A stretch of DNA of 64,000 nt from Thermodesulfobacteriota bacterium (lineage in GTDB: Bacteria > Desulfobacterota_D > UBA1144 > Nemesobacterales > UBA2774). The notes under the pieces were generated by a model, which worked only from the letters and a program-made list of their open reading frames with translations, made no database searches and was not told the origin of the DNA. A program made the translations under genes and the position numbers. The stretch spans positions 186,001-250,000 of the forward strand of contig DAOKYU010000003.1 in NCBI GenBank assembly GCA_035325995.1, written 5' to 3'. Of this stretch, positions 8,371 through 17,079 are shown one piece after another. Position 1 is the stretch's first letter; every line of letters starts with the position of its first letter.

Positions 8371-10026
8371 TTATTCCGGCTCGGCCGCTGCCGCATTTTC
8401 CTTGACCGGGTCCTCGAAGTAGACGTACTTGAACAAGACGAGGTCGAGCGGGTTAGGCACGAGTCCCTTCACGTAGGGCTTTATCATGTTCTGCTGGTTA
8501 GAGACGAACATCGGGACTATCGGGACGTCGTCCTCCGTCAGTATCTTCTGGGCCTTGTCGTAAAGCTCAACCCTCTTCGCGGGGTCTGTCTCCTCGGCAG
8601 CCTTGTAGACGAGGGCGTCGTATTCCTCGTTACACCACCTGGTCCTGTTGTTCCCCGAGGTGCACGTAAATAGCGTCATGAAGTTGTGAGGGTCCGGGAA
8701 ATCCGCCCCCCATCCGGCCCTGTGTATCTCGGGCGGGTCCGTGTTTATGGTGCTTAGGTAAACCTTCCATTCCTGGTTCATGAGATTCACCCCGACGCCG
8801 AGATACATCTTCCACATGCTCTGGAGCGCCTCGGCTATAACCCTGTTGCTGCTGACGTCGGGCCAGAGGAAGGATACTTCGGGGAAGCCTTTCCCGTCCG
8901 GGTACCCGGCCTCGGCGAGCCACTTCTTCGCCTGCCCGGGGTCGAAGTCTATCCCTACCTCGCCGTTATACCCGAGCATGTCGTTGGGTATCCACGACTT
9001 CGTCGTAACGCCGGCGCCCTGTATGAGGTCTACTATGCTCTGCCTGTCTATGGATGCCGCGAACGCCTTTCTGACGAGCGGGTTGTCGAAGGGCGGCTTC
9101 TCCGTGTTAAACGCTATGTAATTGGTCCTGAACATGAGCGTCGCCTTGAAATCCGGGAGGTCTTTAAGCCTCGGCACTTCGAGAGGCGGTATGCTCTTAC
9201 TGTCCGCGTAGTCGAGCTCGCCGCTCTCGTATTGCGCGAGTGCCGACGAAGGATTCTCGTTCATTATTATCCTGACCTTCTCGATGCGCGGCTTTTCGCC
9301 CCGGTAGCCGCCGTTTCGCGTGAGGAGTATGTGGTCGTGGTGCTTCCACGACGTTAGCGTATAAGGGCCGAGCGTTGCGATGTTCTCGGGCTCGGTCCAC
9401 CTTATCCCGTGCTCCTCGACGACGTCCTTTCGCATAGGATACGTCGCCATGAACGACAGCAGGCTCGGGAAATAAGCCGCCGGCTTCTTGAGCCTGACTT
9501 CGAGCGTACCGTCGTCCACGACCTTAATCCCGACCTTGCCGGCCTCTTTTATCCCGCCGGTGTTGTACTCCTCGGCGTTCACTATGTCGTAAAGGAAGTA
9601 AGCGTAATCCGCGCCCGTTTCGGGGTTGAGGAGCCTCTTCCACGAATACTCGAAGTCGCCCGCCGTGAGCGGCTTCCCGTCGGTCCACTTCACCCCTTCC
9701 CTTATCTTGAACGTATAGGTCTTGCCGTCGTCGCTCACAGTCCAGCTCTCGGCCAGCGCCGGGAGCGGGTGGAACTCCGCGTCGAACTGCGTAAGCCCCT
9801 CCATTATGTTGTTGAGGACGGTGTAAGAAGAGGTGTCCGTAGCCAGGGACCAGTCGAGCGAAGGGGGCTCGTTGCCGAGGTTTATGTTGATCGTGTCCCG
9901 TTTCGCCGCGCTCTCCGCGCCCTTGTCGGCGCTGCACGAGACGAGGACGAGCGCCGCGATAACAATGAGCCCGGCCGCAAGGGCGAATCTAAACCGATGG
10001 ATGTTAGGGTATGAGCATGTCGTCAT
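8371..10026 (-). CDS. Peptide/oligopeptide ABC transporter substrate-binding lipoprotein, OppA-like
   Basis: A 551-residue SBP_bac_5 family lipoprotein with signal and lipobox ending VLVSC (Cys31). Family blocks include NIMEGLTQFD, LAESWTVSDDGKTYTFKIRE, GVKWTDGKPLTAGDFEYSWK and the YDKAQKILTEDDVPIVPMF region near the C-terminus. It would bind peptides or similar solutes for an Opp/Dpp-type importer. No permease or ATPase genes are adjacent, so it is an orphan that must share a transporter encoded elsewhere or act as a chaperone or sensor. Its ATG overlaps the stop of the small monooxygenase gene upstream by four bases, so they are coupled. Confidence 0.9.
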   Translation of the reverse strand: MTTCSYPNIHRFRFALAAGLIVIAALVLVSCSADKGAESAAKRDTININLGNEPPSLDWSLATDTSSYTVLNNIMEGLTQFDAEFHPLPALAESWTVSDDGKTYTFKIREGVKWTDGKPLTAGDFEYSWKRLLNPETGADYAYFLYDIVNAEEYNTGGIKEAGKVGIKVVDDGTLEVRLKKPAAYFPSLLSFMATYPMRKDVVEEHGIRWTEPENIATLGPYTLTSWKHHDHILLTRNGGYRGEKPRIEKVRIIMNENPSSALAQYESGELDYADSKSIPPLEVPRLKDLPDFKATLMFRTNYIAFNTEKPPFDNPLVRKAFAASIDRQSIVDLIQGAGVTTKSWIPNDMLGYNGEVGIDFDPGQAKKWLAEAGYPDGKGFPEVSFLWPDVSSNRVIAEALQSMWKMYLGVGVNLMNQEWKVYLSTINTDPPEIHRAGWGADFPDPHNFMTLFTCTSGNNRTRWCNEEYDALVYKAAEETDPAKRVELYDKAQKILTEDDVPIVPMFVSNQQNMIKPYVKGLVPNPLDLVLFKYVYFEDPVKENAAAAEPE

Positions 10027-10325
10027 GCGAGGCTCTTCTCTTCGGAAATTTCGTAGGCGACGATACTTTCAGAACCGTCTATGAGCCCGGGGAAAGCGTC
10101 GGCGAATTCAAGGAAGTGGGGCTCCCTGAAATGAAGCTCCAGGTCTTCCATGCTCCGCCATCTCTCGTAGAACGTGAACGAATCGGGGTCGAACGCATCC
10201 TGCAAGAACTCGTACACTATGCATCCTTCCTCGGCCCTCGACGGCCCGATGAGGCCCCGGGCCATCTCTTTCATCCTGTCCCTCGTCTCCGGTTTTGTCC
10301 TGAATTTCGCGATGAGTATAAGCAC
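10023..10325 (-). CDS. Antibiotic-biosynthesis-monooxygenase (ABM) domain protein
   Basis: A 100-residue ABM-fold protein. It opens MLILIAKFRTKPETRDRMKE and has the EEGCIVYEFLQD and FYERWRSMEDLELHF blocks typical of YgiN/quinol monooxygenase-like proteins. These small dimeric ferredoxin-like proteins act on quinols or polyketide-like compounds without a metal, but many are uncharacterised. The start is GTG after an AAAGGAG ribosome site. The gene is coupled by a four-base overlap to the OppA-like gene, an unusual pairing that gives no clear functional clue. Confidence 0.85.
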   Translation of the reverse strand: MLILIAKFRTKPETRDRMKEMARGLIGPSRAEEGCIVYEFLQDAFDPDSFTFYERWRSMEDLELHFREPHFLEFADAFPGLIDGSESIVAYEISEEKSLA

Positions 10326-10410
10326 CGGGTCTCCTTTACAAAGAAGCGTAAAAAACGTAGTATAGGCACTGCGTCCGAATTATTCAAGGATTGTAAGGGG
10401 GGAGTTACAC

Positions 10411-10806
10411 ATGTCCGACGACAAGTACAAACGCGGGGTCGAAAAACTAGAGGAAATCTCGCCTGGAGCCGCCGCCAGGACCGAGGCGAGCCTGAACGAC
10501 ATAGCGCCCGACATGGTGCGCTACCTGATGGAATTCGTCTTCGGTGAAATCTCCTCCCGCCCGGGCCTCGACATGAAGTCGCGCGAGATAACGGCCGTCG
10601 CGGCCCTCGCGGCCATAGGCACCGCGCCCAACCAGCTCAAGGTCCACATAAAGGGTGCACTCACATGCGGATGCACGCGCGACGAGATAGTCGAGGTGCT
10701 CATACAGGTGCTCGTTTACGCCGGTTTCCCGGCAGCGCTGACGGGCCTCAGGCTCGCGAAAGAGGTGTTCCAGGAGCTGGACGGCAAGGGCAAGGCCGGC
10801 GCCTGA
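10411..10806 (+). CDS. Carboxymuconolactone decarboxylase (CMD) family protein
   Basis: A 131-residue all-helical CMD/AhpD-like protein. The DMKSREITAVAALAAIGTAP block and the ALTCGCTRDEIVEVLIQVL block are the family hallmarks; the Cys pair in TCGC is offset from the CxxC of AhpD, so peroxidase activity is not implied. The family includes gamma-carboxymuconolactone decarboxylases and AhpD-like redox proteins, often linked to oxidative stress or aromatic degradation. The ATG follows a GGGGGGAG ribosome site. No pathway genes are adjacent. Confidence 0.85.
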   Translation: MSDDKYKRGVEKLEEISPGAAARTEASLNDIAPDMVRYLMEFVFGEISSRPGLDMKSREITAVAALAAIGTAPNQLKVHIKGALTCGCTRDEIVEVLIQVLVYAGFPAALTGLRLAKEVFQELDGKGKAGA

Positions 10807-10996
10807 GCCCTGGCCCCCTGTTGTAAGGTGGGACAGGCTCTCCTTTGCCGCCAAAAAATATTATTTTCCGCGAAATATATTCCAGCCTGTGAAATCGGAG
10901 TCCATGATATAATACAAACGTTGCCCGGATGCAGGCTTGCATGGCGCGGCAAAATCACCGGGATGGGTTTATATAATCCAGTTTGAGGAGAAACAG

Positions 10997-11572
10997 ATGA
11001 GGGCATCAGTTATTTTGTTATCGGTAATTTTGTCTGCCGTGGTTTTGTCCGCCTGCGCAAGGCCCAAGGGCGCTACTCCGCAGGAAAAAAGGGACTTCGT
11101 CCTCAGGATGAAGGACAGGACGCTCGAAGACCTTTACGCCGCCAAGCCCTTTACGAGAGACCTCATAAAGAACGCGGCGGGATACGGCGTTTTCAGCAAC
11201 ATAAACACCCAGCTTCTTGTCCTTGGCTCGGGTAGCGGATACGGCGTCATCGTCGATAACGCGAACGGCAAAACGACTTACATGAAAATGGCCGAAGGCG
11301 GCGTCGGGCTCGGCGTCGCGGTCACGGACTTCAGGGAAGTGATAATCTTCAATAATCCCACCGTCATGAGACAGTTCATCAGCAGCGGGTGGGACTTCGG
11401 GGTGCAGGGCGACGCGGTCCTCAAATCCAGGACGGAGGGCGGCGGCGCGAGCGGCGAGGTTCCGTTCCAGTCGGATATAGTCATCTACCAGCTAACGAAG
11501 CAGGGTATCGCTTTAAGGACGAACGTCGGCGCCGAAAAATACTGGATAGACAGCGAGCTAAACTACTACTAG
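10997..11572 (+). CDS. SYLF/YSC84-domain lipoprotein
   Basis: About 191 residues: lipobox LSAC with Cys20, then a YSC84-like (SYLF) domain with AAGYGVFSNINTQLLVLGSG, GYGVIVDN, and FREVIIFNNPTVMRQFISSG. In eukaryotes SYLF domains bind lipids; bacterial copies are predicted envelope proteins of unknown role. The ATG at 10997 is preferred because a GAGGAG ribosome site precedes it and the signal peptide starts at once. Two TATAAT-like hexamers occur in the 190-bp upstream gap, but no good -35 matches them. The gene stands alone before the maf cluster. Confidence 0.82.
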   Translation: MRASVILLSVILSAVVLSACARPKGATPQEKRDFVLRMKDRTLEDLYAAKPFTRDLIKNAAGYGVFSNINTQLLVLGSGSGYGVIVDNANGKTTYMKMAEGGVGLGVAVTDFREVIIFNNPTVMRQFISSGWDFGVQGDAVLKSRTEGGGASGEVPFQSDIVIYQLTKQGIALRTNVGAEKYWIDSELNYY

Positions 11573-11645
11573 AAGCGGCCCCGGTGTTAAACCCGCCTGT
11601 TCGGATTGCGCAGGCTCGCCCTGCGTCCGGGATTACTTTACCGTT

Positions 11646-12245
11646 ATGTCACAGAGACTTGTTCTTGCATCCTCCTCTCCGAGGAGAAAGGAGCTACTCG
11701 AATCGGTCGGCCTCTCGATCGAAGTGATAAGCCCCTCGGCCGACGAGGTCATGCACGGCGGCGAATCCCCCGGCGAATTCGCCTTGCGGGTCGCCTTCGA
11801 GAAGGCGGCGTCCGTTTCGCGCTGTCTCGGCGGTAATAGCTTCGTCCTGGGCGCGGATACGATAGTCGTCGTGGACGACGTCGTTCTCGGAAAGCCGGCG
11901 GACGAAAATGACGCCGCCCGAATGCTCGGCCTCCTCTCCGGGAGGGAGCACCACGTCCTCACGGCATTCTCGATCGTAAAGCCCCGCGAAGAGCCGCTCC
12001 ACGCCGAAATCGTAAGCACTTCAGTCCGCGTAAGCCGGCTTGCGGCTTCGGAGATAGAAGGTTACATTAAGACCGGAGAGCCCATGGACAAGGCCGGTGC
12101 GTACGGCATTCAGGGCATCGGGGCATTCATGGTCGAGGGTATTACGGGGTCATACACGAATGTCGTCGGCCTCCCGGTGCCCGAGGTCTTAAGGGCCCTC
12201 ACGAAGCTCGGCGCGGTACGGCTCTTTGGCAGAGATGAATCTTGA
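11646..12245 (+). CDS. maf: Maf-family nucleoside triphosphate pyrophosphatase
   Basis: A 199-residue Maf/YhdE-type protein, normal family length. It starts LVLASSSPRRKELLESVGL, the substrate-binding loop, and has the catalytic LGADTIVVVDD (Asp near 74) and DKAGAYGIQG motifs. The enzyme hydrolyses dTTP, UTP or modified nucleotides and is linked to division control. It overlaps yggS, starting a five-gene run (maf, yggS, proC, yggT, yggU) conserved in many bacteria. The ribosome site is weak. Confidence 0.93.
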   Translation: MSQRLVLASSSPRRKELLESVGLSIEVISPSADEVMHGGESPGEFALRVAFEKAASVSRCLGGNSFVLGADTIVVVDDVVLGKPADENDAARMLGLLSGREHHVLTAFSIVKPREEPLHAEIVSTSVRVSRLAASEIEGYIKTGEPMDKAGAYGIQGIGAFMVEGITGSYTNVVGLPVPEVLRALTKLGAVRLFGRDES

Positions 12246-12927
12246 AGCCCGCATAGACGAAATCAGGAAACGTATTGAGGCGGCGGCCGTCAGGTCCGGC
12301 AGACGGGCGGAAGACGTAAAGCTCGTTGCCGTCACGAAACAGGTCGAGCCCGAGGTCATAGTCCGCGCGGCGCGATACGGGCTTCTCGCCTTCGGAGAAA
12401 ATTACGCGCAGGAGCTCCGGCTCAAGCAGGAGATAGTGAACAATACGATTTACAACGCCGGCGTCGAATGGCATTTCATAGGCCGCCTCCAGAGAAACAA
12501 GGTCAAGTACCTCGTCGGGAGCGTCGCGCTTATCCACTCGCTCGATACCGTTTCGGCCGCAAGCGAGATCGACCGCCGGGCGCGCGCCGGTGACGGAATA
12601 AAAATGCCGGTCCTGGTCGAGGTTAACACAGGGGGAGAGACCAAGGGCGGGGTCGAGCCCGAGACCCTCGATGACTTTCTGAGCGAGCTTTCCGGGATGG
12701 AGGGCGTCGACGTGAGGGGGCTCATGACTATGCCTCCCTATTTCGACGATCCGGACAGCGCGAGGCCATATTTCGCGAAACTGAGGGATTTGAGAGACAA
12801 GCACTCTTCGAAGTATCAGGGCCTAAAAGAGCTGTCGATGGGCATGAGCGGGGATTTCGAAACCGCCATCGAAGAGGGGGCGACGATTGTAAGAATAGGC
12901 TCCGCGATATTCGGAAGCAGGGCATAA
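12235..12927 (+). CDS. yggS: PLP homeostasis protein, YggS/PROSC family
   Basis: About 230 residues of the YggS type-III-fold PLP-binding family. The PLP lysine is in KLVAVTKQ (about Lys35). FGENYAQE, EWHFIGRLQRNK and SMGMSGDFETAIEEGATIVR are diagnostic. It buffers pyridoxal phosphate and influences amino-acid metabolism; no catalysis is established. The ATG at 12235 overlaps maf by 11 bp; a TTG three codons earlier is possible. Its place before proC is a widespread conserved pairing. Confidence 0.93.
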   Translation: MNLEARIDEIRKRIEAAAVRSGRRAEDVKLVAVTKQVEPEVIVRAARYGLLAFGENYAQELRLKQEIVNNTIYNAGVEWHFIGRLQRNKVKYLVGSVALIHSLDTVSAASEIDRRARAGDGIKMPVLVEVNTGGETKGGVEPETLDDFLSELSGMEGVDVRGLMTMPPYFDDPDSARPYFAKLRDLRDKHSSKYQGLKELSMGMSGDFETAIEEGATIVRIGSAIFGSRA

Positions 12928-12951
12928 TATTTCGGAGGGCGGAGGAACGAT

Positions 12952-13767
12952 ATGGGTAAAATAGGATTCATCGGCGGCGGGAACATGGCCGAGGCCCTCA
13001 TAAAGGGCCTGATAGCGTCGGGAGCGGTCAAGAAAGGCGACATAACGGTGAGCGAGCCCGCCGATAAGAGGCGCTCCCACCTCAAGTCGGCTTACGGCGT
13101 CGCCGTCACCGGCGACAACAAGGAAGCGGCGTCCAGGTCCGACGTCGTAATCCTTTCTGTAAAGCCTAATACCATCAAAAAAGCGCTCCTCGAAATAAAG
13201 CCCCAAATTACGGCTAAAAAAATCCTCGTGTCGATAGCGGCAGGCATAACCACGGCCTCCATCGCCGCAGCCCTCAAAAAGAAGGCGAAGATAGTCCGCG
13301 TCATGCCGAACACCCCGGCCCTCGTTCAGGCGGGCGCTTCGGTGCTCTACTGTGCCCCGGGCCTGAGCCCCGAAGAGAGGGAGCAGGTGAAGAAGATATT
13401 CGAGTCCGTGGGCACGGCGGATATAGTCGAGGACGAGAAGCTCCTCGACGCCGTAACGGGGCTCAGCGGCAGCGGCCCGGCGTTCGTATCGATGTTCATC
13501 GAAGCATTGTCCGACGGCGGCGTCAAGATGGGCCTCCCCCGCCAGGTAGCGCTCGGCCTCGCCGCCCAGACCGTCTACGGCACGGCGAAGATGATAATAG
13601 ACGAAGCGTCGCACCCGGCTGTGCTGAAGGACAAGGTATCCTCTCCCGGAGGCACCACCATCGAGGGCATACACAAGCTCGAAGCCGGGGGCTTCCGGGC
13701 GAACGTCATATCCGCCGTCGAGGCGGCCGCCAACCGTTCGAGGCAGCTTTCAAAGGAGGATAAATAA
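12952..13767 (+). CDS. proC: Pyrroline-5-carboxylate reductase
   Basis: A 271-residue ProC performing the last step of proline synthesis (P5C to proline with NAD(P)H). The N-terminal Rossmann motif IGFIGGGNMAEALIKG, VRVMPNTPALVQAG and the C-terminal GLSGSGPAFVSMFIEALSDG and SSPGGTTIEG blocks are all present. A strong GGAGG ribosome site precedes the ATG. It is followed directly by yggT, whose ribosome site is inside the end of proC. Confidence 0.96.
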   Translation: MGKIGFIGGGNMAEALIKGLIASGAVKKGDITVSEPADKRRSHLKSAYGVAVTGDNKEAASRSDVVILSVKPNTIKKALLEIKPQITAKKILVSIAAGITTASIAAALKKKAKIVRVMPNTPALVQAGASVLYCAPGLSPEEREQVKKIFESVGTADIVEDEKLLDAVTGLSGSGPAFVSMFIEALSDGGVKMGLPRQVALGLAAQTVYGTAKMIIDEASHPAVLKDKVSSPGGTTIEGIHKLEAGGFRANVISAVEAAANRSRQLSKEDK

Positions 13768-14064
13768 TTGAGCGTTCTCGGTAATCTTGTCTCTGCATTA
13801 GCGACGGTTCTGGATCTGCTGCTTAACGTCTATATGTGGATTATCGTCGCGCGCGCGATAATCTCATGGGTCAGCCCGAACCCCTATAACCCGATAGTCA
13901 GCTTCCTCTACATGGCCACGGAGCCCGTCCTGAGATACGCGCGAAGGATAATACCCCCCATTGGAGGCACTCTCGACCTGTCGCCCATACTGGTGCTGGT
14001 GGCAATAGTATTTTTGAGACAGTTTCTCGTTCAATCGCTGATGCAGATAGCCAACGGACTTTAG
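13768..14064 (+). CDS. yggT: YggT-family inner-membrane protein
   Basis: A 98-residue protein with two hydrophobic segments (about 7-33 and 70-92) and the YggT signature ARAIISWVSPNPYNPIVSFL between them. The family is an inner-membrane protein linked to osmotic shock and, in cyanobacteria and chloroplasts, to division and thylakoid organisation. The start is TTG directly after the proC stop, eight bases after AAAGGAGG. Its place after proC is conserved in many bacteria. Confidence 0.9.
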   Translation: MSVLGNLVSALATVLDLLLNVYMWIIVARAIISWVSPNPYNPIVSFLYMATEPVLRYARRIIPPIGGTLDLSPILVLVAIVFLRQFLVQSLMQIANGL

Positions 14065-14069
14065 TCAAG

Positions 14070-14351
14070 ATGACCGACGACCCCATAACTATCGACGTTC
14101 TCGTAAAGCCCAGGTCCTCCCGGGGCGGTATAGACGGGGTCGAGGAGGGGAGGCTCAAGGTCAGGATTTCGGCCCCACCGGTCGACGGCAAGGCGAACGA
14201 GCAGCTTACCGAGATCATATCGAGCGCGCTTGGCGTCCCGAAGTCGAGCATCGAAATCATACGCGGGCGGACGTCGCGTCGAAAAACCCTTCGTGTGGCA
14301 GGCCTCACGAGGGAATTTTACGATAATTTTCTGGAGAAGCTCGCAAAATAA
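14070..14351 (+). CDS. yggU: DUF167/YggU-family protein
   Basis: A 93-residue DUF167 protein with the family blocks DVLVKPRSSRGGIDGVEEGR, KVRISAPPVDGKANEQLTEI and SIEIIRGRTSRRKTLRVAGL. It is a small alpha/beta protein of unknown function, usually beside yggT as here. Five bp separate it from yggT. It ends the maf-yggU run. Confidence 0.9.
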   Translation: MTDDPITIDVLVKPRSSRGGIDGVEEGRLKVRISAPPVDGKANEQLTEIISSALGVPKSSIEIIRGRTSRRKTLRVAGLTREFYDNFLEKLAK

Positions 14352-14375
14352 AACACGGAGCGCATTTCGAAAACC

Positions 14376-15149
14376 ATGCCTGAGATAAGCGTCAACGGAA
14401 CCGTTATTAACTACGCCGGAAGCGGAGAAATCGACCCCTCGCGCCCCACGGTCCTCCTCATACACGGCGCGGGGCAGAGGCTCGCCACGTGGAGGTTCCA
14501 GACGGGTCCCCTCGACGACGCGGGATGGAATTACGTTATCCCGGACCTTCCGGGGAGGGGAGGCTCCGGTGGAAAGGGCCTCCGCTCTGTCGAGGAATAC
14601 AAGGATTTCGTAAAGGATTTCGCCGACGCCCTCGGCCTCGGCAAGCTCATACTCGCGGGCCATTCGATGGGGGGCGGCGTCGCGCTCAATTTCGCGCTCG
14701 ACTACCCCGAAAAGGTAAAGGCGCTCGTCCTCGTCGGGACTGGGGCCCGTCTCCGCGTCGCCGGCGAAACGCTAAAGGTCGTCAAGAACAACTATCCGCT
14801 ATTCTGCGACGTCTCGCCGTCGAGGTCCTTTGCCGAAACCTCTCCCGAAGAACTCAAGGAGGAGTTCAAAAACGGGCTCATCGCTACGCCGGGCGAGGTC
14901 TGTTATCACGATCTCTCGGCCTGTAACGAGTTCGACTTCATGGAGCGCGTACACGAAATAAAGGCCCCCTCCTGCATCGTCGCCGGCACGCTCGACATAC
15001 TCGCGCCCGTGAAATACTCCGAATACCTGCACGAAAAGATAGAGGGCTCCGAGCTTTACGTTATCGAAGGGGCCGGACACTTCGTCATGCAGGAAAAAGC
15101 GGAGCGGTTCAACGCCGTTTTGGCGGATTTTCTCAGCCGGAACAAATAG
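14376..15149 (+). CDS. Alpha/beta-fold hydrolase
   Basis: A 257-residue alpha/beta hydrolase. The oxyanion region is HGAGQRLATW (about 30-39), the nucleophile elbow GHSMGGG gives Ser97, and the likely acid and base are Asp207 (AGTLDILAP) and His235 (EGAGHFVMQ). A cap region around 135-195 carries several acidic residues. It resembles esterases or C-C hydrolases of the MhpC/BioH type, but the substrate cannot be read from sequence. It has no clear ribosome site and starts 24 bp after yggU, so co-transcription is likely. Confidence 0.88.
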   Translation: MPEISVNGTVINYAGSGEIDPSRPTVLLIHGAGQRLATWRFQTGPLDDAGWNYVIPDLPGRGGSGGKGLRSVEEYKDFVKDFADALGLGKLILAGHSMGGGVALNFALDYPEKVKALVLVGTGARLRVAGETLKVVKNNYPLFCDVSPSRSFAETSPEELKEEFKNGLIATPGEVCYHDLSACNEFDFMERVHEIKAPSCIVAGTLDILAPVKYSEYLHEKIEGSELYVIEGAGHFVMQEKAERFNAVLADFLSRNK

Positions 15150-15286
15150 GCGCCCGGGCCGTTCGTGAATCCATCTAACGGAAATCTCATCTATTGAAAA
15201 TGTGGGCTCCTATCTATATATTAATAAATAGGGAGAGTTGCGGTTGCCGGCGATGGGCGGCAACAATAAGGACTGAGGTAAGTCGG

Positions 15287-15802
15287 GTGAGATTAATCTT
15301 ATTATTGCTTATATCCATGTTCTTCGCCGGGACCGAAGCGGAGTCCATAGCGCTCGATTACGAGCAGGGAAATCCGGAAGTCACGTACGAATTGGGCCCG
15401 AAAGCCTATTGCTATAACTATACCTTTATAGACGCCGACGAAATCGCGGCTACTCTCGAGCCCTCGCCGGACGAGTACGAAATCACGCCGCTTGGTTTGG
15501 ACATACTCTACGACAATAAACTCAACGTCTGTAAGCCCTACGGCAAGACGCTGATTTCCTCGCTCGGTATGAACACACCGTCCGGCGGTCTTGTGTCTTA
15601 TGAAGAGCCCGTTCTTACCGGGCCCCAGGTTTCTTTCGTCGAGGATACGAATCCTTTCGACGGCATAACGTCGAAGCAGACCGTATTCTACGGCGGCGTT
15701 GTGCCGTTTGTCGCGATTCCCGACAACATCCTCGACAACGAGGACTCCTTCTTCAACGGAGAGAGCTTCTCGTTCTTCCTCTATTTCAAGACAAAGTTCT
15801 GA
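15287..15802 (+). CDS. Hypothetical secreted protein
   Basis: About 171 residues beginning at GTG after a GAGG ribosome site. The first 18 residues (MRLILLLLISMFFAGTEA) are a clear signal peptide; a longer upstream start would bury it. The mature part is acidic and rich in aromatic residues, with two Cys about 50 residues apart (AYCYNY and NVCKPYG) that could form a disulfide, and it ends FSFFLYFKTKF, which would suit a beta-strand terminus. I do not recognise a family. It is followed by an F420 reductase-like gene. Confidence 0.7.
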   Translation: MRLILLLLISMFFAGTEAESIALDYEQGNPEVTYELGPKAYCYNYTFIDADEIAATLEPSPDEYEITPLGLDILYDNKLNVCKPYGKTLISSLGMNTPSGGLVSYEEPVLTGPQVSFVEDTNPFDGITSKQTVFYGGVVPFVAIPDNILDNEDSFFNGESFSFFLYFKTKF

Positions 15803-15939
15803 TTGCCGCCGGCCAGCCGCGTGCGACGGACTCCGCTAAAACCCCCTGTAGGCCATAAATCCCCCTCAGGATGGTGTCCCTTTACTCGCACGGCTACTTT
15901 GTTAAAATAGATTCAACTAACTTCAGGGGGAAAAATCAC

Positions 15940-16599
15940 ATGAAAATTGCACTCTTGGGCGGTACGGGCGACATAGCCGAGGGGCTCGTCCTCAGGTGGT
16001 CCAGGGCGGGGCACGAAATCTTCATCGGCTCCAGGAGCGACGAGAAGGCAAAGGGCATCGCAGACGAATACCAGGCCAAGCTCAGGGAGCTCGGAATCGA
16101 TTCAACGATCCACGGCATGGCGAACGCCGAAGCGGCGAAGGAGGCTGAGGTCATCATTATCAGCATCCCTCCCGAATATGCTGCGGCTACAATATCGCAG
16201 GTCAGGGACAGCATCTCGGACCAGGTAGTAGTAACTCCGGTCGTATCCATGAAGCGCGAGGGGAAGACCTTCCTCTTCAATCCCCCGGCGCAGGGCTCTT
16301 CCGCGCTCGAAATCAGGGAAGCGCTCCCTGAAACCGCGAAGCTCGTCTCGGCCTACCACAACCTCCCGGCCAGGGAGCTCAGCGAGATAGACCGCGAGCT
16401 CGACTACGACGTCGTAATCTGCGGCGACGACGATGCCGCCAAGGAAATCGTCAAGAAGCTCACGGAGGATATGCCGAAGCTGAGGGTTCTCGACGCCGGC
16501 GGGCTCGAAGTCTCCGCGATGATAGAGGCGATGACCCCTCTCATCGTGAACCTCAACGTAAGGTATAAACCCCGGCATTTTTCTGTAAAGTTCGTTTAA
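15940..16599 (+). CDS. npdG: F420-dependent NADP reductase-like protein
   Basis: About 219 residues. The N-terminus MKIALLGGTGDIAEGLVLRW matches the NADP-binding signature of F420H2:NADP oxidoreductases, followed by AGHEIFIGSRSDEKAKGIAD. VIIISIPPEYAAATI and the SAYHNLPARELSEID region (active site near the flavin) also fit. The enzyme passes hydride between NADPH and coenzyme F420. I chose the ATG at 15940 because GGGGGAAAAATCAC precedes it. It supports F420 use in this organism alongside the LLM proteins. A related NADP-binding reductase is the alternative. Confidence 0.85.
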   Translation: MKIALLGGTGDIAEGLVLRWSRAGHEIFIGSRSDEKAKGIADEYQAKLRELGIDSTIHGMANAEAAKEAEVIIISIPPEYAAATISQVRDSISDQVVVTPVVSMKREGKTFLFNPPAQGSSALEIREALPETAKLVSAYHNLPARELSEIDRELDYDVVICGDDDAAKEIVKKLTEDMPKLRVLDAGGLEVSAMIEAMTPLIVNLNVRYKPRHFSVKFV

Positions 16600-16650
16600 G
16601 AACTCCGAAGGCGGGGAGGCGGCCGGGAAGGCCGTCTCCCATACTACCGG

Positions 16651-17070
16651 CTACTCGCCCACTATCTGGACTATTATCTCTCTCGACCGCGACCTGTTGT
16701 CGAAGTCGACGAGCACTATCTGCTGCCACGTCCCGAGTAAAAGCTCGGAGGAAACGAAGGGCACCGTGAGCGACGCGCCCTGGATAGCGGCCCTTACGTG
16801 CGAGTGGCCGTTTCCGTCGCCCCACCTCGCGTTGTGGTGGTAGTGAATATCCCTGGGCGCTAACCGCCCCCACGCCTCCCTGAGGTCCCTCAAAGCGCCG
16901 CCCTCGTACTCTATCGTCGTGACGCCCGCGGTGGAGCCCGGGACGAATACGGTTGCTATGCTTGAAGATACGCCCGACTCGGCGACGCACCTTTCAACCT
17001 CCCGCGTAACATCGACGACGTCCGTATTCCCCTGCGTCGTGAGTTTTATGGTTTTTGTAACGACAGCCAT
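16651..17070 (-). CDS. yjbQ: YjbQ/UPF0047 family protein (secondary thiamine-phosphate synthase type)
   Basis: A 139-residue UPF0047 protein with GSTAGVTTIEYEGG, the His-rich HYHHNARWGDGNGHSHVRAA and the LGTWQQIVLVDFDNR C-terminal signature. Family members have weak thiamine-phosphate synthase activity in E. coli genetics; the physiological role is unclear. The His cluster suggests a metal site. The ATG follows GGAGGCGG. It lies nine bp after the metallo-beta-lactamase-like gene and is probably co-transcribed. Confidence 0.92.
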   Translation of the reverse strand: MAVVTKTIKLTTQGNTDVVDVTREVERCVAESGVSSSIATVFVPGSTAGVTTIEYEGGALRDLREAWGRLAPRDIHYHHNARWGDGNGHSHVRAAIQGASLTVPFVSSELLLGTWQQIVLVDFDNRSRSREIIVQIVGE

Positions 17071-17079
17071 TTCCGCCTC

